A stretch of 23,656 nt of DNA from positions 1 to 23,656 of the forward strand of contig CAKVIS010000029.1 in assembly GCA_934754415.1 (NCBI GenBank), given 5' to 3'. How positions within the stretch are numbered: position 1 is the stretch's first letter; every line of letters begins with the position of its first letter. This document shows positions 14,992 through 22,971 of this stretch, in pieces. Source of the stretch: an uncultured Bulleidia sp. (GTDB lineage Bacteria > Bacillota_I > Bacilli_A > Erysipelotrichales > Erysipelotrichaceae). The notes under the pieces were generated by a model. It did not search any database. It was not told the DNA's origin and was given only the letters and a program-made list of their open reading frames with translations. A program made the position numbers and the translations under genes.

Positions 14992-15833
14992 CAGGAAATA
15001 ACAGAGGAATATCAAAATATATAGGATCCATTGTATTGTTTCTGGTGTTTGAGGCAGTGGCGATAACCTTGGGAATTACCAAAAACAATTTATTTTATCT
15101 TTTGAATTTCAGTTACATTGGAGGTTGTCTTGCATTAGGAACAGCTTTATTTACTTCGGGAAAACAGTATGCACGGCATTTTGTACAGCTTGCTGTAGGA
15201 TGCTACATGTTGTTGTATCTTGGTGTGATTTCCCGGGAAAATATGCAGATAGAAGGATTCTGGTATTATCTGTTTCGGGGGACATTTGAAGCAGCTACTA
15301 TACATTATGCAGTGGCTAAGATATTTGGACCATTACTGTTTGGTCGTGGCTGGTGTGGGTATGCCTGCTGGACAGCTATGGTGCTTGATTTTCTACCTTA
15401 TAAACAACCACAGAAACCACGAAATGAAAAACTTGGCGTTTTACGGTATGTAATGTTTGGTTTGTCTTTTGCATTAGTCTCAGCTCTATTCCTGATGAAA
15501 GTGGCACATCTTGAACAGATTATGTTCTGGCTGTTTCTTGCTGGAAATGCCTTGTATTACATTGCTGGTATTGCATTTGCATATGTTTTCAAAGATAATC
15601 GATCATTCTGTAAATATCTTTGTCCTGTTACAGTGTTCCTCAAACCAATGAGCTATTTTTCTGTTATAAGAGTGCATTGTGATGAAAATAAATGTGTGCA
15701 TTGCAATAAGTGCCTGAAGGTATGTCCTATGAATGTTGAGGTGAATACAGAATCTCGCAAGAGAAAAAACGGAACAGAGTGCATCTTATGTTATAAATGT
15801 ACGAAGGTATGTCCTGTAAAAGCATTACATTAA
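14988..15833 (+). CDS. Membrane-bound 4Fe-4S protein (NapH/NosR-like)
   Basis: Polytopic membrane electron-transfer protein (281 aa). The N-terminal two thirds have about six hydrophobic segments and contain the NapH-type cysteine pairs GRGWCGYACW and FCKYLCPV. The C-terminus carries two ferredoxin motifs, CVHCNKCLKVCP and CILCYKCTKVCP, for two [4Fe-4S] clusters on the cytoplasmic side. Relatives move electrons between quinols or flavins and reductases, but no reductase gene is adjacent, so the partner is unknown. The start overlaps the preceding small protein by 4 bases. A 128-aa protein of unknown function follows after 78 bases. The assignment to the Fer4_5/NapH group is firm, the physiological role is not. 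Confidence 0.85.
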   Translation: MTGNNRGISKYIGSIVLFLVFEAVAITLGITKNNLFYLLNFSYIGGCLALGTALFTSGKQYARHFVQLAVGCYMLLYLGVISRENMQIEGFWYYLFRGTFEAATIHYAVAKIFGPLLFGRGWCGYACWTAMVLDFLPYKQPQKPRNEKLGVLRYVMFGLSFALVSALFLMKVAHLEQIMFWLFLAGNALYYIAGIAFAYVFKDNRSFCKYLCPVTVFLKPMSYFSVIRVHCDENKCVHCNKCLKVCPMNVEVNTESRKRKNGTECILCYKCTKVCPVKALH

Positions 15834-15911
15834 AACAGTTCTCTAACAAATGTATTTTCGAAGTATTACTTTCATAGTAAGATGGGCATATGAGTGGAGG
15901 AGAATCAGTGT

Positions 15912-16298
15912 ATGCATGTATGTTGTCTGGTGTGGGAAATACCAATGATAGAAGGGGAACATTATACTCCGATTCTGTATGCTATGTATGCAGGAAAAGC
16001 AAAGAAGTTTTTGAATGCACTGAATGAATATTTTGAAAATGCTCACATGGATTGGAAATGTGTTTTGGATTCCTCTGCATGTACGTATAATGAGATATTT
16101 TCCGGTAAGTATCAGACTGTTATTTTTGCCCCTGAAGCCAAAACAAGACAATGGGCGTATACAAAAGAGATGCAGTCTGCAAATGTTCCAAAATATTATC
16201 TGGATTTTGCGGAATACACTGAGATGAAACTGAATACGTTGATAGATTTTTTTAATAAGAGTGAAAATGCTTCTTCTGTGAATGGGGAATCTGCGTAG
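15912..16298 (+). CDS. Unrecognised 128-aa soluble protein
   Basis: ATG 15912 follows GGAGGAG with a nine-base gap, so the gene is very likely translated; the upstream GTG at 15894 has no site. The protein has three cysteines near the start or middle, a predicted alternation of helices and strands (KYQTVIFAPEAK is a clear strand-turn) and a helix-rich, acidic end. The layout faintly resembles small Rossmann-like or PTS EIIB-type domains, but the expected motif near the N-terminus is absent. It lies in the same direction as the Fe-S membrane protein, before the xpt promoter. No function is proposed. Confidence 0.65.
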   Translation: MHVCCLVWEIPMIEGEHYTPILYAMYAGKAKKFLNALNEYFENAHMDWKCVLDSSACTYNEIFSGKYQTVIFAPEAKTRQWAYTKEMQSANVPKYYLDFAEYTEMKLNTLIDFFNKSENASSVNGESA

Positions 16299-16331
16299 AG
16301 TTTTTTTCGTGTGGTATCCACAGGGGAACCC

Positions 16332-16360
16332 TTTACTTTTATGGATGAAATCTTTATAAT
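16332..16360 (+). promoter_or_regulatory. Promoter of the xpt-pbuX operon
   Basis: TTTACT (16332-16337) and TATAAT (16355-16360) are 17 bases apart. The transcript would start near 16367, about 16 bases before the riboswitch aptamer. Confidence 0.65.
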
Positions 16361-16382
16361 TCTAGTGTTTTGAGATAACTAG

Positions 16383-16446
16383 TCGTATATACTTTCAGAT
16401 GTGGTGAAAGCGTTTCTACCAGGTTACCGTAATGACCTGACTACGA
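16383..16446 (+). promoter_or_regulatory. Guanine-class purine riboswitch aptamer
   Basis: P1 is TCGTA/TACGA (16383-16387 with 16442-16446). P2 is CTTTC/GAAAG with GATGTGG in the loop, J2/3 is the conserved CGTTTCTACC, and P3 is AGGT/ACCT with CCGTAA in the loop. J3/1 reads GACTACGA: the base that pairs with the ligand is C, which selects guanine, hypoxanthine or xanthine over adenine. It lies before xpt and pbuX, as in Bacillus. Confidence 0.95.
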
Positions 16447-16462
16447 TGGAAATTTTTTCATT

Positions 16463-16489
16463 AACTTCTGTTATTGCAGAAGTTTTTTT
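16463..16489 (+). terminator. Riboswitch-controlled terminator
   Basis: AACTTCTG (16463-16470) and CAGAAGTT (16477-16484) form an 8-bp stem followed by five more T. Ligand-bound aptamer would favour this stem, so purine excess shuts off xpt-pbuX. Confidence 0.9.
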
Positions 16490-16546
16490 GTTATTTGTGT
16501 ATACTCTTGGTATTCTTAATGCAAATAAAAGGGCGGAGGCATAGAA

Positions 16547-17116
16547 ATGAAAGTATTGATAGATGCTATTTTAGGCAAGGGTAAGATATTAGACGGAAAC
16601 ATTTTAAAGGTGGACACAATCATCAATCATCAGATTGACCCTGTGTTAATGGATCAGATTGGTGAGGAATTTTATAACCATTTTAAAGATAAGGGAATTA
16701 CAAAAGTCATTACAGTAGAGTCCAGTGGTATTGCACCGGCGCTGATGTGTGCATTAAAACTGCATGTGCCAGTATTGTTCTTAAAGAAAGCACAGCCAAG
16801 TACAATGACAGATCCTGTAACTGCTGAAGTTTTTTCCTATACAAAAAATAAACAGTACACACTATGTGCTGAAAGAAACTTTATTGAGGATGAGGATAAA
16901 CTGTTATTCATTGATGACTTTCTGGCAAACGGTGAAGCTTTCAAAGGTGTGGAATCCATTATTGCGCAGACAAATGCTCAACTTACAGGTGTGGGTATTC
17001 TGATTGAAAAATCTTTCCAGCAAGGACATGACTATATTGTGGAGAAAGGATATGATTTCTGCGCTCTTGCAAATATCACTTCTTTTGATAATGGAAAAAT
17101 TACTTTTGGAGAATAA
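16547..17116 (+). CDS. xpt: Xanthine phosphoribosyltransferase
   Basis: Cytoplasmic salvage enzyme that joins xanthine to PRPP to make XMP (189 aa, the usual length). The PRPP-binding signature LLFIDDFLANGEA is at residues 119-131, and the N-terminal VLIDAILGKGKIL and the segment VESSGIAPALMCALKL match Bacillus Xpt. GGCGGAGG precedes the ATG. It is the first gene of a two-gene operon with the xanthine permease under the guanine riboswitch. The name is secure given sequence, neighbour and regulation together. Confidence 0.96.
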   Translation: MKVLIDAILGKGKILDGNILKVDTIINHQIDPVLMDQIGEEFYNHFKDKGITKVITVESSGIAPALMCALKLHVPVLFLKKAQPSTMTDPVTAEVFSYTKNKQYTLCAERNFIEDEDKLLFIDDFLANGEAFKGVESIIAQTNAQLTGVGILIEKSFQQGHDYIVEKGYDFCALANITSFDNGKITFGE

Positions 17117-17127
17117 GGAGATACAGA

Positions 17128-18459
17128 ATGAGTGATAACAGAATTGAAAATGTATTTCATCTGGATGGGAAAGTACCTTTAAAAACAGCTATTCCTTTTG
17201 GATTACAGCATATCCTGGCAATGTTTGTGGCGAATCTTGCACCGATTACAATTATTGCAGGTGCTGCGCAACCTGCTTTAAGTACAGCAGAAATTGCCAT
17301 GCTGGTACAGAATGCTATGTTTGTGGCTGGCATTGCCACAATGATCCAGTTATATCCTGTATGGAAAGTGGGATCTAAATTGCCGATTGTCATGGGTGTC
17401 AGTTTCACCTTTGTGACGATTTTAAGTACTGTAGCAGTGAACTATGGCTATCCGACAGTAATTGGTGCAGTGATGATTGGTGGTATCTTTGAAGGTACTT
17501 TAGGATTGTTTGCCAAATACTGGCGTAAAATTATTTCTCCTGTTGTTGCAGGATGTGTAGTTACAGCGATTGGTTTTTCTTTGTTTACAGTGGGTACACG
17601 TTCTTTTGGCGGAGGGTATGCTGAAGATTTTGGCTCTCCAAAGAACTTACTTCTTGGAACAATTACATTAGTCACCTGTCTTTTATGGAACATTAAAGCA
17701 AAAGGTTACCTTAAACAGTTATCTGTTCTTGCAGGACTGACTGTGGGATATATTGTGGCAATTTTTATGGGAAAGGTGGATCTGAGTGTGATTTTTGCCG
17801 ATGGGCTGATAGCTTTGCCAAAGTTCTTGCCATTTAAACCGGTATTTAATATTGGTGCTATTGTTTCCGTATGTATTATTTATCTGGTATCTGCTGCTGA
17901 AACAATTGGAGATACTACAGCTCTTGTGTCAGGGGGATTACATAGAGATATTGAAGACAGCGAAATATCAGGTTCTTTAGCCTGTGATGGTTTTGCGTCT
18001 ACTATTTCTTCTTTCTTCGGATGTCCACCAGTCACTTCCTTTTCACAGAATATCGGTCTGATTAACATGACGAAAGTAGTCAACCGCTTTACGATTGCGA
18101 CAGGTGCAGCAGCTATGATTCTTGCAGGATTACTTCCTCCTGTTGGTAACTTCTTTGCTTCATTACCAGAATCTGTATTGGGTGGATGTACATTGATGAT
18201 GTTTGGTACTATTTTATTTTCTGGTGTAGAAATGCTTGCCAAAGCAGGATTCAATCATAGAAACAGTATTATTGTTTCTTTATCTTTGGCTATCGGTATC
18301 GGATTTACTACCTCCAGTGAAATTGGTGTATGGGCATGTTTTCCTGAAGTGGTTCAGTCTGTTTTTGCAACAAATGTTGTTGCAGTAGTATTTGTAGTTT
18401 CCGTTCTTTTAAATCTGATTCTTCCCAAGAGTATGGAAGTGAAATCTGAAGATAAATAA
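17128..18459 (+). CDS. pbuX: Xanthine permease, NCS2 family
   Basis: Nucleobase:cation symporter of the inner membrane that brings xanthine into the cell for Xpt (443 aa). It has about 14 hydrophobic segments. The conserved substrate-site region SAAETIGDTTALV and the QNIGLINMT motif of the family are present, along with GLQHILAMFVANLAPI near the N-terminus. AAGGAGATAC precedes the ATG, 11 bases after the xpt stop, so the two are co-transcribed. Uric-acid permeases (PucJK) are close relatives, but xpt and the riboswitch argue for xanthine. Confidence 0.94.
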   Translation: MSDNRIENVFHLDGKVPLKTAIPFGLQHILAMFVANLAPITIIAGAAQPALSTAEIAMLVQNAMFVAGIATMIQLYPVWKVGSKLPIVMGVSFTFVTILSTVAVNYGYPTVIGAVMIGGIFEGTLGLFAKYWRKIISPVVAGCVVTAIGFSLFTVGTRSFGGGYAEDFGSPKNLLLGTITLVTCLLWNIKAKGYLKQLSVLAGLTVGYIVAIFMGKVDLSVIFADGLIALPKFLPFKPVFNIGAIVSVCIIYLVSAAETIGDTTALVSGGLHRDIEDSEISGSLACDGFASTISSFFGCPPVTSFSQNIGLINMTKVVNRFTIATGAAAMILAGLLPPVGNFFASLPESVLGGCTLMMFGTILFSGVEMLAKAGFNHRNSIIVSLSLAIGIGFTTSSEIGVWACFPEVVQSVFATNVVAVVFVVSVLLNLILPKSMEVKSEDK

Positions 18460-18488
18460 TACAAGAAGGAACACTTTCTTTTGAAGAG

Positions 18489-18514
18489 GCGGGTATATAC
18501 ACATACTCGCTTTT
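18489..18514 (+). terminator. Terminator after pbuX
   Basis: GCGGGTAT (18489-18496) pairs with ATACTCGC (18503-18510), with one G-U pair, followed by TTTT. Confidence 0.75.
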
Positions 18515-18524
18515 ATTATGTATG

Positions 18525-18548
18525 AAAAAAGGAAGCTTAGTCGCTTCC
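18525..18548 (-). terminator. Terminator of the aminotransferase operon
   Basis: On the minus strand GGAAGC and GCTTCC form a 6-bp stem followed by six T. The stem overlaps the aminotransferase stop codon (18537-18539), which lies in the loop. Confidence 0.8.
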
Positions 18549-19616
18549 TTGTAGAATTTCTTTCATACAGGCAATAAAGTATTCATTGTTCTCTTTGGTG
18601 GATACAGATACACGATCCATCATAGGAATGGAGATATGAATGCCTTTATCCAACAGCTTATCGCGGACTTCTTCATAATTCATGTGAGGATCAAATAAGA
18701 TGAAGTTTGTCTGTGTCGTATAGACATCACATCCAAGTTTTCTCAGTTCTTCTTCAATATATCTTGCTCCTGCAACGATTTTCTCTTTCAGTCCGGCATA
18801 GTAGTCCTGTTCTTTTAATGCCTGTAAGGCTGCGGCCTGAGCGCCACGGGCTACGGTACTTCCAGGAATGACATTGATGCCGTCAATATATTCTTTCTGT
18901 GCAATCAGATATCCTACACGTACACCTGCCATAGCATAGTATTTGGAGAAGGTGCGCATGACAAGAATTGGCTGATCTGGATACTTTTTAATCAGCGAAA
19001 TCATGGTTTTACAATCTGGTGCTGTTGCCAGTTCAATATACGCTTCATCAATCAGTACTACGACATGTTTATCTATTTTCTGGATAAAAGAGTCGATTGC
19101 ATCATAGCTTAAATACTGTCCTGTTGGATTATTAGGGTTGGTGATGACAACCATCTTTGTCTTATCATTAACTTTCTTCAGAATGCCATCCAGATCATAT
19201 CCCTGGTCTTTGGTTAATGGGACAGTAATTGTTTTTGCTCTGGCGATTTCAATCATGTCGTTAAATGCTGCAAAGGTAGGACATAGAATGACTTCATCAT
19301 CTGGATTTAAAAATGCCTGGCCGACAATGGATATTAAAGCACTGCTTCCTGCTCCGACTGTGATATTGTCTTCTTTTACATCATACATATCCGCAAGTGC
19401 CTTTTTTAATTTGGAACCTGCAAAGTCCGGATAGAAATGGGCTTTCTTTTCTGCTTCTTTCATGGCTTCCAGTACACTTTCAGGCATACCAAACGGGTTT
19501 TCGTTATATCCCATACGACGGATATTTTCAAAATCAATGTTTTTTGTAGTTCTGCTTGCACGTTTTGTGGCAGGTTTTTCCAATACACTTATACTAAATA
19601 CACTTTTTCTTTCCAT
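18537..19616 (-). CDS. HisC-like PLP-dependent aminotransferase
   Basis: Fold-type I aminotransferase (359 aa) of the histidinol-phosphate/aromatic group, which exchanges an amino group between an amino acid and a 2-oxo acid. It has YNENPFGMP near the N-terminus, VGAGSSALI, ITNPNNPTGQ, LIDEAYIE and the PLP lysine K225 in RTFSKYYAMAGVRVGY. There are no other his genes in the window. ATG 19616 follows GAGGTGG; a TTG at 19628 is in frame but has no site and overlaps the preceding gene. It begins eight bases after the stop of the 2-hydroxyacid dehydrogenase gene, so the pair probably interconverts an amino acid, its 2-oxo acid and the 2-hydroxy acid. The substrate is not visible from the sequence. 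Confidence 0.88.
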   Translation of the reverse strand: MERKSVFSISVLEKPATKRASRTTKNIDFENIRRMGYNENPFGMPESVLEAMKEAEKKAHFYPDFAGSKLKKALADMYDVKEDNITVGAGSSALISIVGQAFLNPDDEVILCPTFAAFNDMIEIARAKTITVPLTKDQGYDLDGILKKVNDKTKMVVITNPNNPTGQYLSYDAIDSFIQKIDKHVVVLIDEAYIELATAPDCKTMISLIKKYPDQPILVMRTFSKYYAMAGVRVGYLIAQKEYIDGINVIPGSTVARGAQAAALQALKEQDYYAGLKEKIVAGARYIEEELRKLGCDVYTTQTNFILFDPHMNYEEVRDKLLDKGIHISIPMMDRVSVSTKENNEYFIACMKEILQGSD

Positions 19617-19624
19617 ACTCCACC

Positions 19625-20608
19625 TCAATGAATCACACTTGTCGGATGGCCTTCCATCCAGTTCACTAAATTTTCTACAGCTAATTCAACCGCTCGTAAT
19701 CTTGCTTCTTTGGGAAGCCAGGCAATATGTCTTGTAATCAATGCGTTATTGCAATAGAAGATTTTTGATTTTGTTTTTCTTGGTTCTCCGCTGACCACAT
19801 CCAATCCTGCGGCATAGACTTTATGACTCATTAAAGCATCGCATAAAGCCTCTTCATCGATAATGTCTCCTCTTGCTGTGTTAATCAATATCACACCATC
19901 TTTCATCTTATCAATAGTATCTTTGTTGATCATATGCCATGTTTCTTCAGTAAGTGGACAATGAATAGAAATGACATCACTTTTTTTCAGCAATTCTTCA
20001 AAAGAAACCTGTTCTATAAAACTGTATTTTTCTCCTGTCTTTTTATGTCTGGAATAGGAAAGTACATGTGTACCAAATCCATATGCCATTCTTGCAAAGG
20101 CATACCCTATACCTCCAAGACCGATGATACCGACGGTTTTACCATACAGTTCCATTTGTTTTGTGCATGCTCTTTCTGAGGAAATGCCCTGGTCAAGGTC
20201 TTTTCTGTAGGCATCATTTTCTTTCTGGATATGATGCATTGTTTCCAGTAATAAAGCCATGGCATATTCTGCAATTGTCTGATTGCCATAAACTGTATTG
20301 GTATATGTGACGCCATAGGTGTCTATGGTTTCTGGAACGAGTTTTCCATAGCCATGGGCAAGGGTAGCAATATATTTTACTTTGGGATGTCTTTGGAAAA
20401 AAGCAGTATCAAACATATTGTCTTTGATCCAGGCACCAACCAGTGCATCGGCATCTCCAATCTCATCTTCAAAAGTATCCGGGTCAAATCCACCTGTGAT
20501 GGTATAGGTGATATTGTGCTGATCCAGCAATGTTTTCCATCGTTCTACGAGTTCTTCTCTTTGAATATCCTGAGAATCTGGTGTTCCCTGAAATACAATG
20601 ACTTTCAT
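19625..20608 (-). CDS. D-2-hydroxyacid dehydrogenase (NAD-binding)
   Basis: Cytoplasmic oxidoreductase (327 aa) that reduces a 2-oxo acid to a D-2-hydroxy acid or the reverse. The Rossmann motif GLGGIGYAFARMAYGFG is central. The catalytic triad is complete: R246 in NTARGDIIDEEAL, E275 in VVSGEP and H294 in ITRHIAW. The N-terminal part holds VGAWIKDN and LAHGYGKLVPE of the substrate lid. ATG 20608 is preferred over 20614 because GGGAG lies six bases before it. First gene of the minus-strand pair, diverging from a LysR regulator. Candidate substrates are aromatic or branched 2-oxo acids, with lactate or glycerate-type acids as alternatives; the choice is inference. Confidence 0.9.
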   Translation of the reverse strand: MKVIVFQGTPDSQDIQREELVERWKTLLDQHNITYTITGGFDPDTFEDEIGDADALVGAWIKDNMFDTAFFQRHPKVKYIATLAHGYGKLVPETIDTYGVTYTNTVYGNQTIAEYAMALLLETMHHIQKENDAYRKDLDQGISSERACTKQMELYGKTVGIIGLGGIGYAFARMAYGFGTHVLSYSRHKKTGEKYSFIEQVSFEELLKKSDVISIHCPLTEETWHMINKDTIDKMKDGVILINTARGDIIDEEALCDALMSHKVYAAGLDVVSGEPRKTKSKIFYCNNALITRHIAWLPKEARLRAVELAVENLVNWMEGHPTSVIH

Positions 20609-20683
20609 ATACATCTCCCTGTTGTTTAGTTAGCATTGTATTCTTCTGTACGCATCAGGACAAATATATTATAATTATATTAG

Positions 20684-20703
20684 TTATAAGTATTTACTTA
20701 TAA
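20684..20703 (+). promoter_or_regulatory. Perfect palindrome in the divergent LysR/dehydrogenase promoter
   Basis: TTATAAGTA and TACTTATAA meet around a central TT, a perfect 20-bp dyad. A further TTATAAGTA overlaps its right arm (20699-20707). It lies in the 109-base gap between divergent genes, beside TATAAT-like -10 boxes on both strands, and contains the T-N11-A spacing of LysR sites. It is the likely binding site of the regulator at 20718. Confidence 0.65.
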
Positions 20704-20717
20704 GTAAGGAGGATTCC

Positions 20718-21689
20718 ATGTCCACACAAAGTAAATATGTCTCTGTACTGTATCAGACAAGAAGTTTTTCCAAAGCAGCAAAACAGCTCTATATTTCTCA
20801 GCCTGCATTAAGTATGGCTGTGAATACTATTGAAATGGATCTGGGTGTAAAACTGTTTGATCGTTCCACTACACCAGTCAGACCAACAGAGGCCTGTGAG
20901 TATTATCTTTCTGAAATGCAGAAAATCTCCATGATGGAAGAGAATATGAAAGACCATTTCCGTAAGATCAATGAAGTACAATCCGGTTCTTTTTCTATTG
21001 GTTCCATGACGTATTACTGTTGCAGGACTATTCCTAAACTCACACGTTCCTTTTTGTGTGACTATCCGGATATTCATATCAATATGTTTGAACATACCAA
21101 TAATGATGCACTGCTGGAACATTTAAAGAATGCTGAACTGGATCTTGTCCTTACCACCAATCATAAAGGCTTTGAAAGCATGGAACATACCTTTGTTTCT
21201 ATGGAACACCTGATACTGGCAGTTCCTGCTTACTGGGAAATCTGTAAACACTATAAAGACAGAGCATTTACTGCACAACAGATTCGGGGCAAAGTACATA
21301 GAAAGACTGAAATAAAAGCTGTAAACTTAAAGGAATTTGAGGCACTGCCGTATATTTCTTTGCGTCCTGACAGCGATCTGTATTCCAGAAGTTTAAAGAT
21401 ATTTCATCACTATAATGCTGAAGCAAACTATGCCATGTATGTAGATCAGATGATTACAGAATACTTTATGACAAATAACGGCTATGGATATTCCATCATA
21501 CGTGATGGAACAGTCAATATTGTTCCAGAAGATAAAGATCCTGATAATCCATCCGTATTATATTTTCTTCTGGACGATCCTCTTGCAGTCAGAGATCTGA
21601 ATTTCTATTATCGTGATAAAGAATATCTTCCTCCATCTGCAAAGATGTTTTTGAAACAATTTGATAAAAAAACAGACAGAGAAGTGTAG
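20718..21689 (+). CDS. LysR-family transcriptional regulator
   Basis: DNA-binding regulator (323 aa). The N-terminal winged HTH is clear: RSFSKAAKQLYISQPALSMAV followed by GVKLFDRSTTPVRPTEA (written in two parts). After a linker helix the C-terminal half is a periplasmic-binding-like effector domain, with SGSFSIGSM and LDLVLTTNHKG. AAGGAGG lies six bases before the ATG. It is divergent from the dehydrogenase-aminotransferase pair with a palindrome between them, the classical LysR arrangement, so it probably activates that pair in response to a metabolite of the pathway. No terminator is obvious after it. Confidence 0.92.
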   Translation: MSTQSKYVSVLYQTRSFSKAAKQLYISQPALSMAVNTIEMDLGVKLFDRSTTPVRPTEACEYYLSEMQKISMMEENMKDHFRKINEVQSGSFSIGSMTYYCCRTIPKLTRSFLCDYPDIHINMFEHTNNDALLEHLKNAELDLVLTTNHKGFESMEHTFVSMEHLILAVPAYWEICKHYKDRAFTAQQIRGKVHRKTEIKAVNLKEFEALPYISLRPDSDLYSRSLKIFHHYNAEANYAMYVDQMITEYFMTNNGYGYSIIRDGTVNIVPEDKDPDNPSVLYFLLDDPLAVRDLNFYYRDKEYLPPSAKMFLKQFDKKTDREV

Positions 21690-21981
21690 AGATTACGATA
21701 TATTTCTGCAACATAGAATGTGCAGAATACCCTTTGTTAATGGGATAAATTACTCTTTTTCTGACAAATGACTGTAAAAGAACATAATTCTTGTGAAAAA
21801 TGCTGTTATATACAGGTGAATGCGAGAATCTCTCTTTGGAAAACGCTGAAACAATGTTAGTATACTAGCGTGTTGGGCTTATATAGGCATTGCCATAATT
21901 TTCAGATACAGAGGTGAATTTTATTTTTATCTTTGAAGTCTGAAGAATACACAGAAATCATTAAACAGAGAGGAGTATTTA
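21690..21981 (+). other. Noncoding gap before guaA
   Basis: 292 bases without a credible gene. CTGCAACAT and ATGTGCAG (21707-21726) form a hairpin with one bulged base but no T tract. A poor promoter candidate is TTGGAA (21836-21841) and TATACT (21861-21866), spaced by 19. I find no purine riboswitch, T-box or PurR-box here. GAGGAG (21971-21976) is the guaA ribosome site. Confidence 0.45.
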
Positions 21982-22971
21982 ATGAACGTTAATGAAATCA
22001 GACGTCCGGTGGATATGGAAAGAATTACAACACCGGAACTTGCACAGGCATTTATCGATGAACAGATTGCCTTGATCAAAGAACAGGTAGGAGATAAGAA
22101 AGTTCTTCTTGCTTTGTCAGGGGGCGTGGATTCTTCTGTTGTTGCAGCACTTTTAATTAAAGCTATTGGTCAGCAGCTTGTATGTGTTCATGTAAACCAT
22201 GGATTATTACGTAAAGGTGAACCAGAACAGGTAGTAGAAGTGTTCCGTAACCAGATGAATGCAAATCTTATTTATGTAGACGCTACAGACCGTTTCCTGA
22301 ATAAACTTGCAGGTGTTTCTGATCCTGAAACAAAGAGAAAGATTATCGGTGGAGAATTTATCGAAGTCTATGCTGAAGAAGCAAGAAAACTGGAAGGTAT
22401 TGAATTTCTGGCACAGGGTACTATCTGGCCGGATATTCTGGAATCTGAAGAAGGTATCAAAGCACATCATAATGCAGGTGGTCTTCCTGAAGATATGGAT
22501 TTTGAATTAGTGGAACCTGTCAGAATTCTGTTTAAAGATGAGGTGCGTGTAGTGGGCGATGCTCTGGGGCTTCCTCATGGTATGGTATATCGTCAGCCAT
22601 TCCCAGGACCTGGTCTTGGGGTGCGCTGTCCTGGAGCTATTACACGTGATCGTCTTGAAGCAGTACGTGAATCTGATGCGATTCTTCGTGAAGAATTTGA
22701 AAAGAATGGTCTTGAAGGAAAGGTATGGCAGTACTTCACTGTAGTGCCTGAATTCAGAACCACAGGTATCAAAGATGGAAAACGTGCTTTTGAATGGTGC
22801 TGTATCGTTCGTGCAGTATGTTCTACAGACGTTATGACAGCTACAGTGGCTGAAATCCCTCATGAAGTGATGGTACATATTACAGACCGTATTACTCATG
22901 AAGTGGCAGGCATCAACCGTGTATTGTATGACTTTACACCAAAGCCTACAGGTACTGTGGAATTCGAATAA
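21982..22971 (+). CDS. guaA: GMP synthase ATP-pyrophosphatase subunit, lacking the amidotransferase domain
   Basis: Converts XMP to GMP with ATP and ammonia (329 aa). Bacterial GuaA is normally about 510-540 aa with an N-terminal glutamine amidotransferase; here only the ATP-pyrophosphatase and dimerisation parts exist. The PP-loop SGGVDSS is at residues 46-52. HHNAGGLPEDM, RQPFPGPGLGVRC and WQYFTVVPEFR are the usual downstream motifs, and the protein ends TGTVEFE. It is not simply truncated: AGAGAGGAG precedes the ATG, about 20 residues precede the normal start of the domain, and no amidotransferase coding lies in the 292 bases before it. It resembles the split archaeal type. Either a separate glutamine amidotransferase exists elsewhere or free ammonia is used. 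Confidence 0.9.
   Translation: MNVNEIRRPVDMERITTPELAQAFIDEQIALIKEQVGDKKVLLALSGGVDSSVVAALLIKAIGQQLVCVHVNHGLLRKGEPEQVVEVFRNQMNANLIYVDATDRFLNKLAGVSDPETKRKIIGGEFIEVYAEEARKLEGIEFLAQGTIWPDILESEEGIKAHHNAGGLPEDMDFELVEPVRILFKDEVRVVGDALGLPHGMVYRQPFPGPGLGVRCPGAITRDRLEAVRESDAILREEFEKNGLEGKVWQYFTVVPEFRTTGIKDGKRAFEWCCIVRAVCSTDVMTATVAEIPHEVMVHITDRITHEVAGINRVLYDFTPKPTGTVEFE

Noticed and set aside
18537..19616. Histidine biosynthesis role (hisC)
   Set aside because: No his genes are nearby and the partner is a 2-hydroxyacid dehydrogenase; the fold group alone does not fix the substrate.
21690..21981. Purine riboswitch or PurR box before guaA
   Set aside because: The conserved J2/3, L3 and J3/1 sequences are absent, and no PurR-box-like sequence was found.
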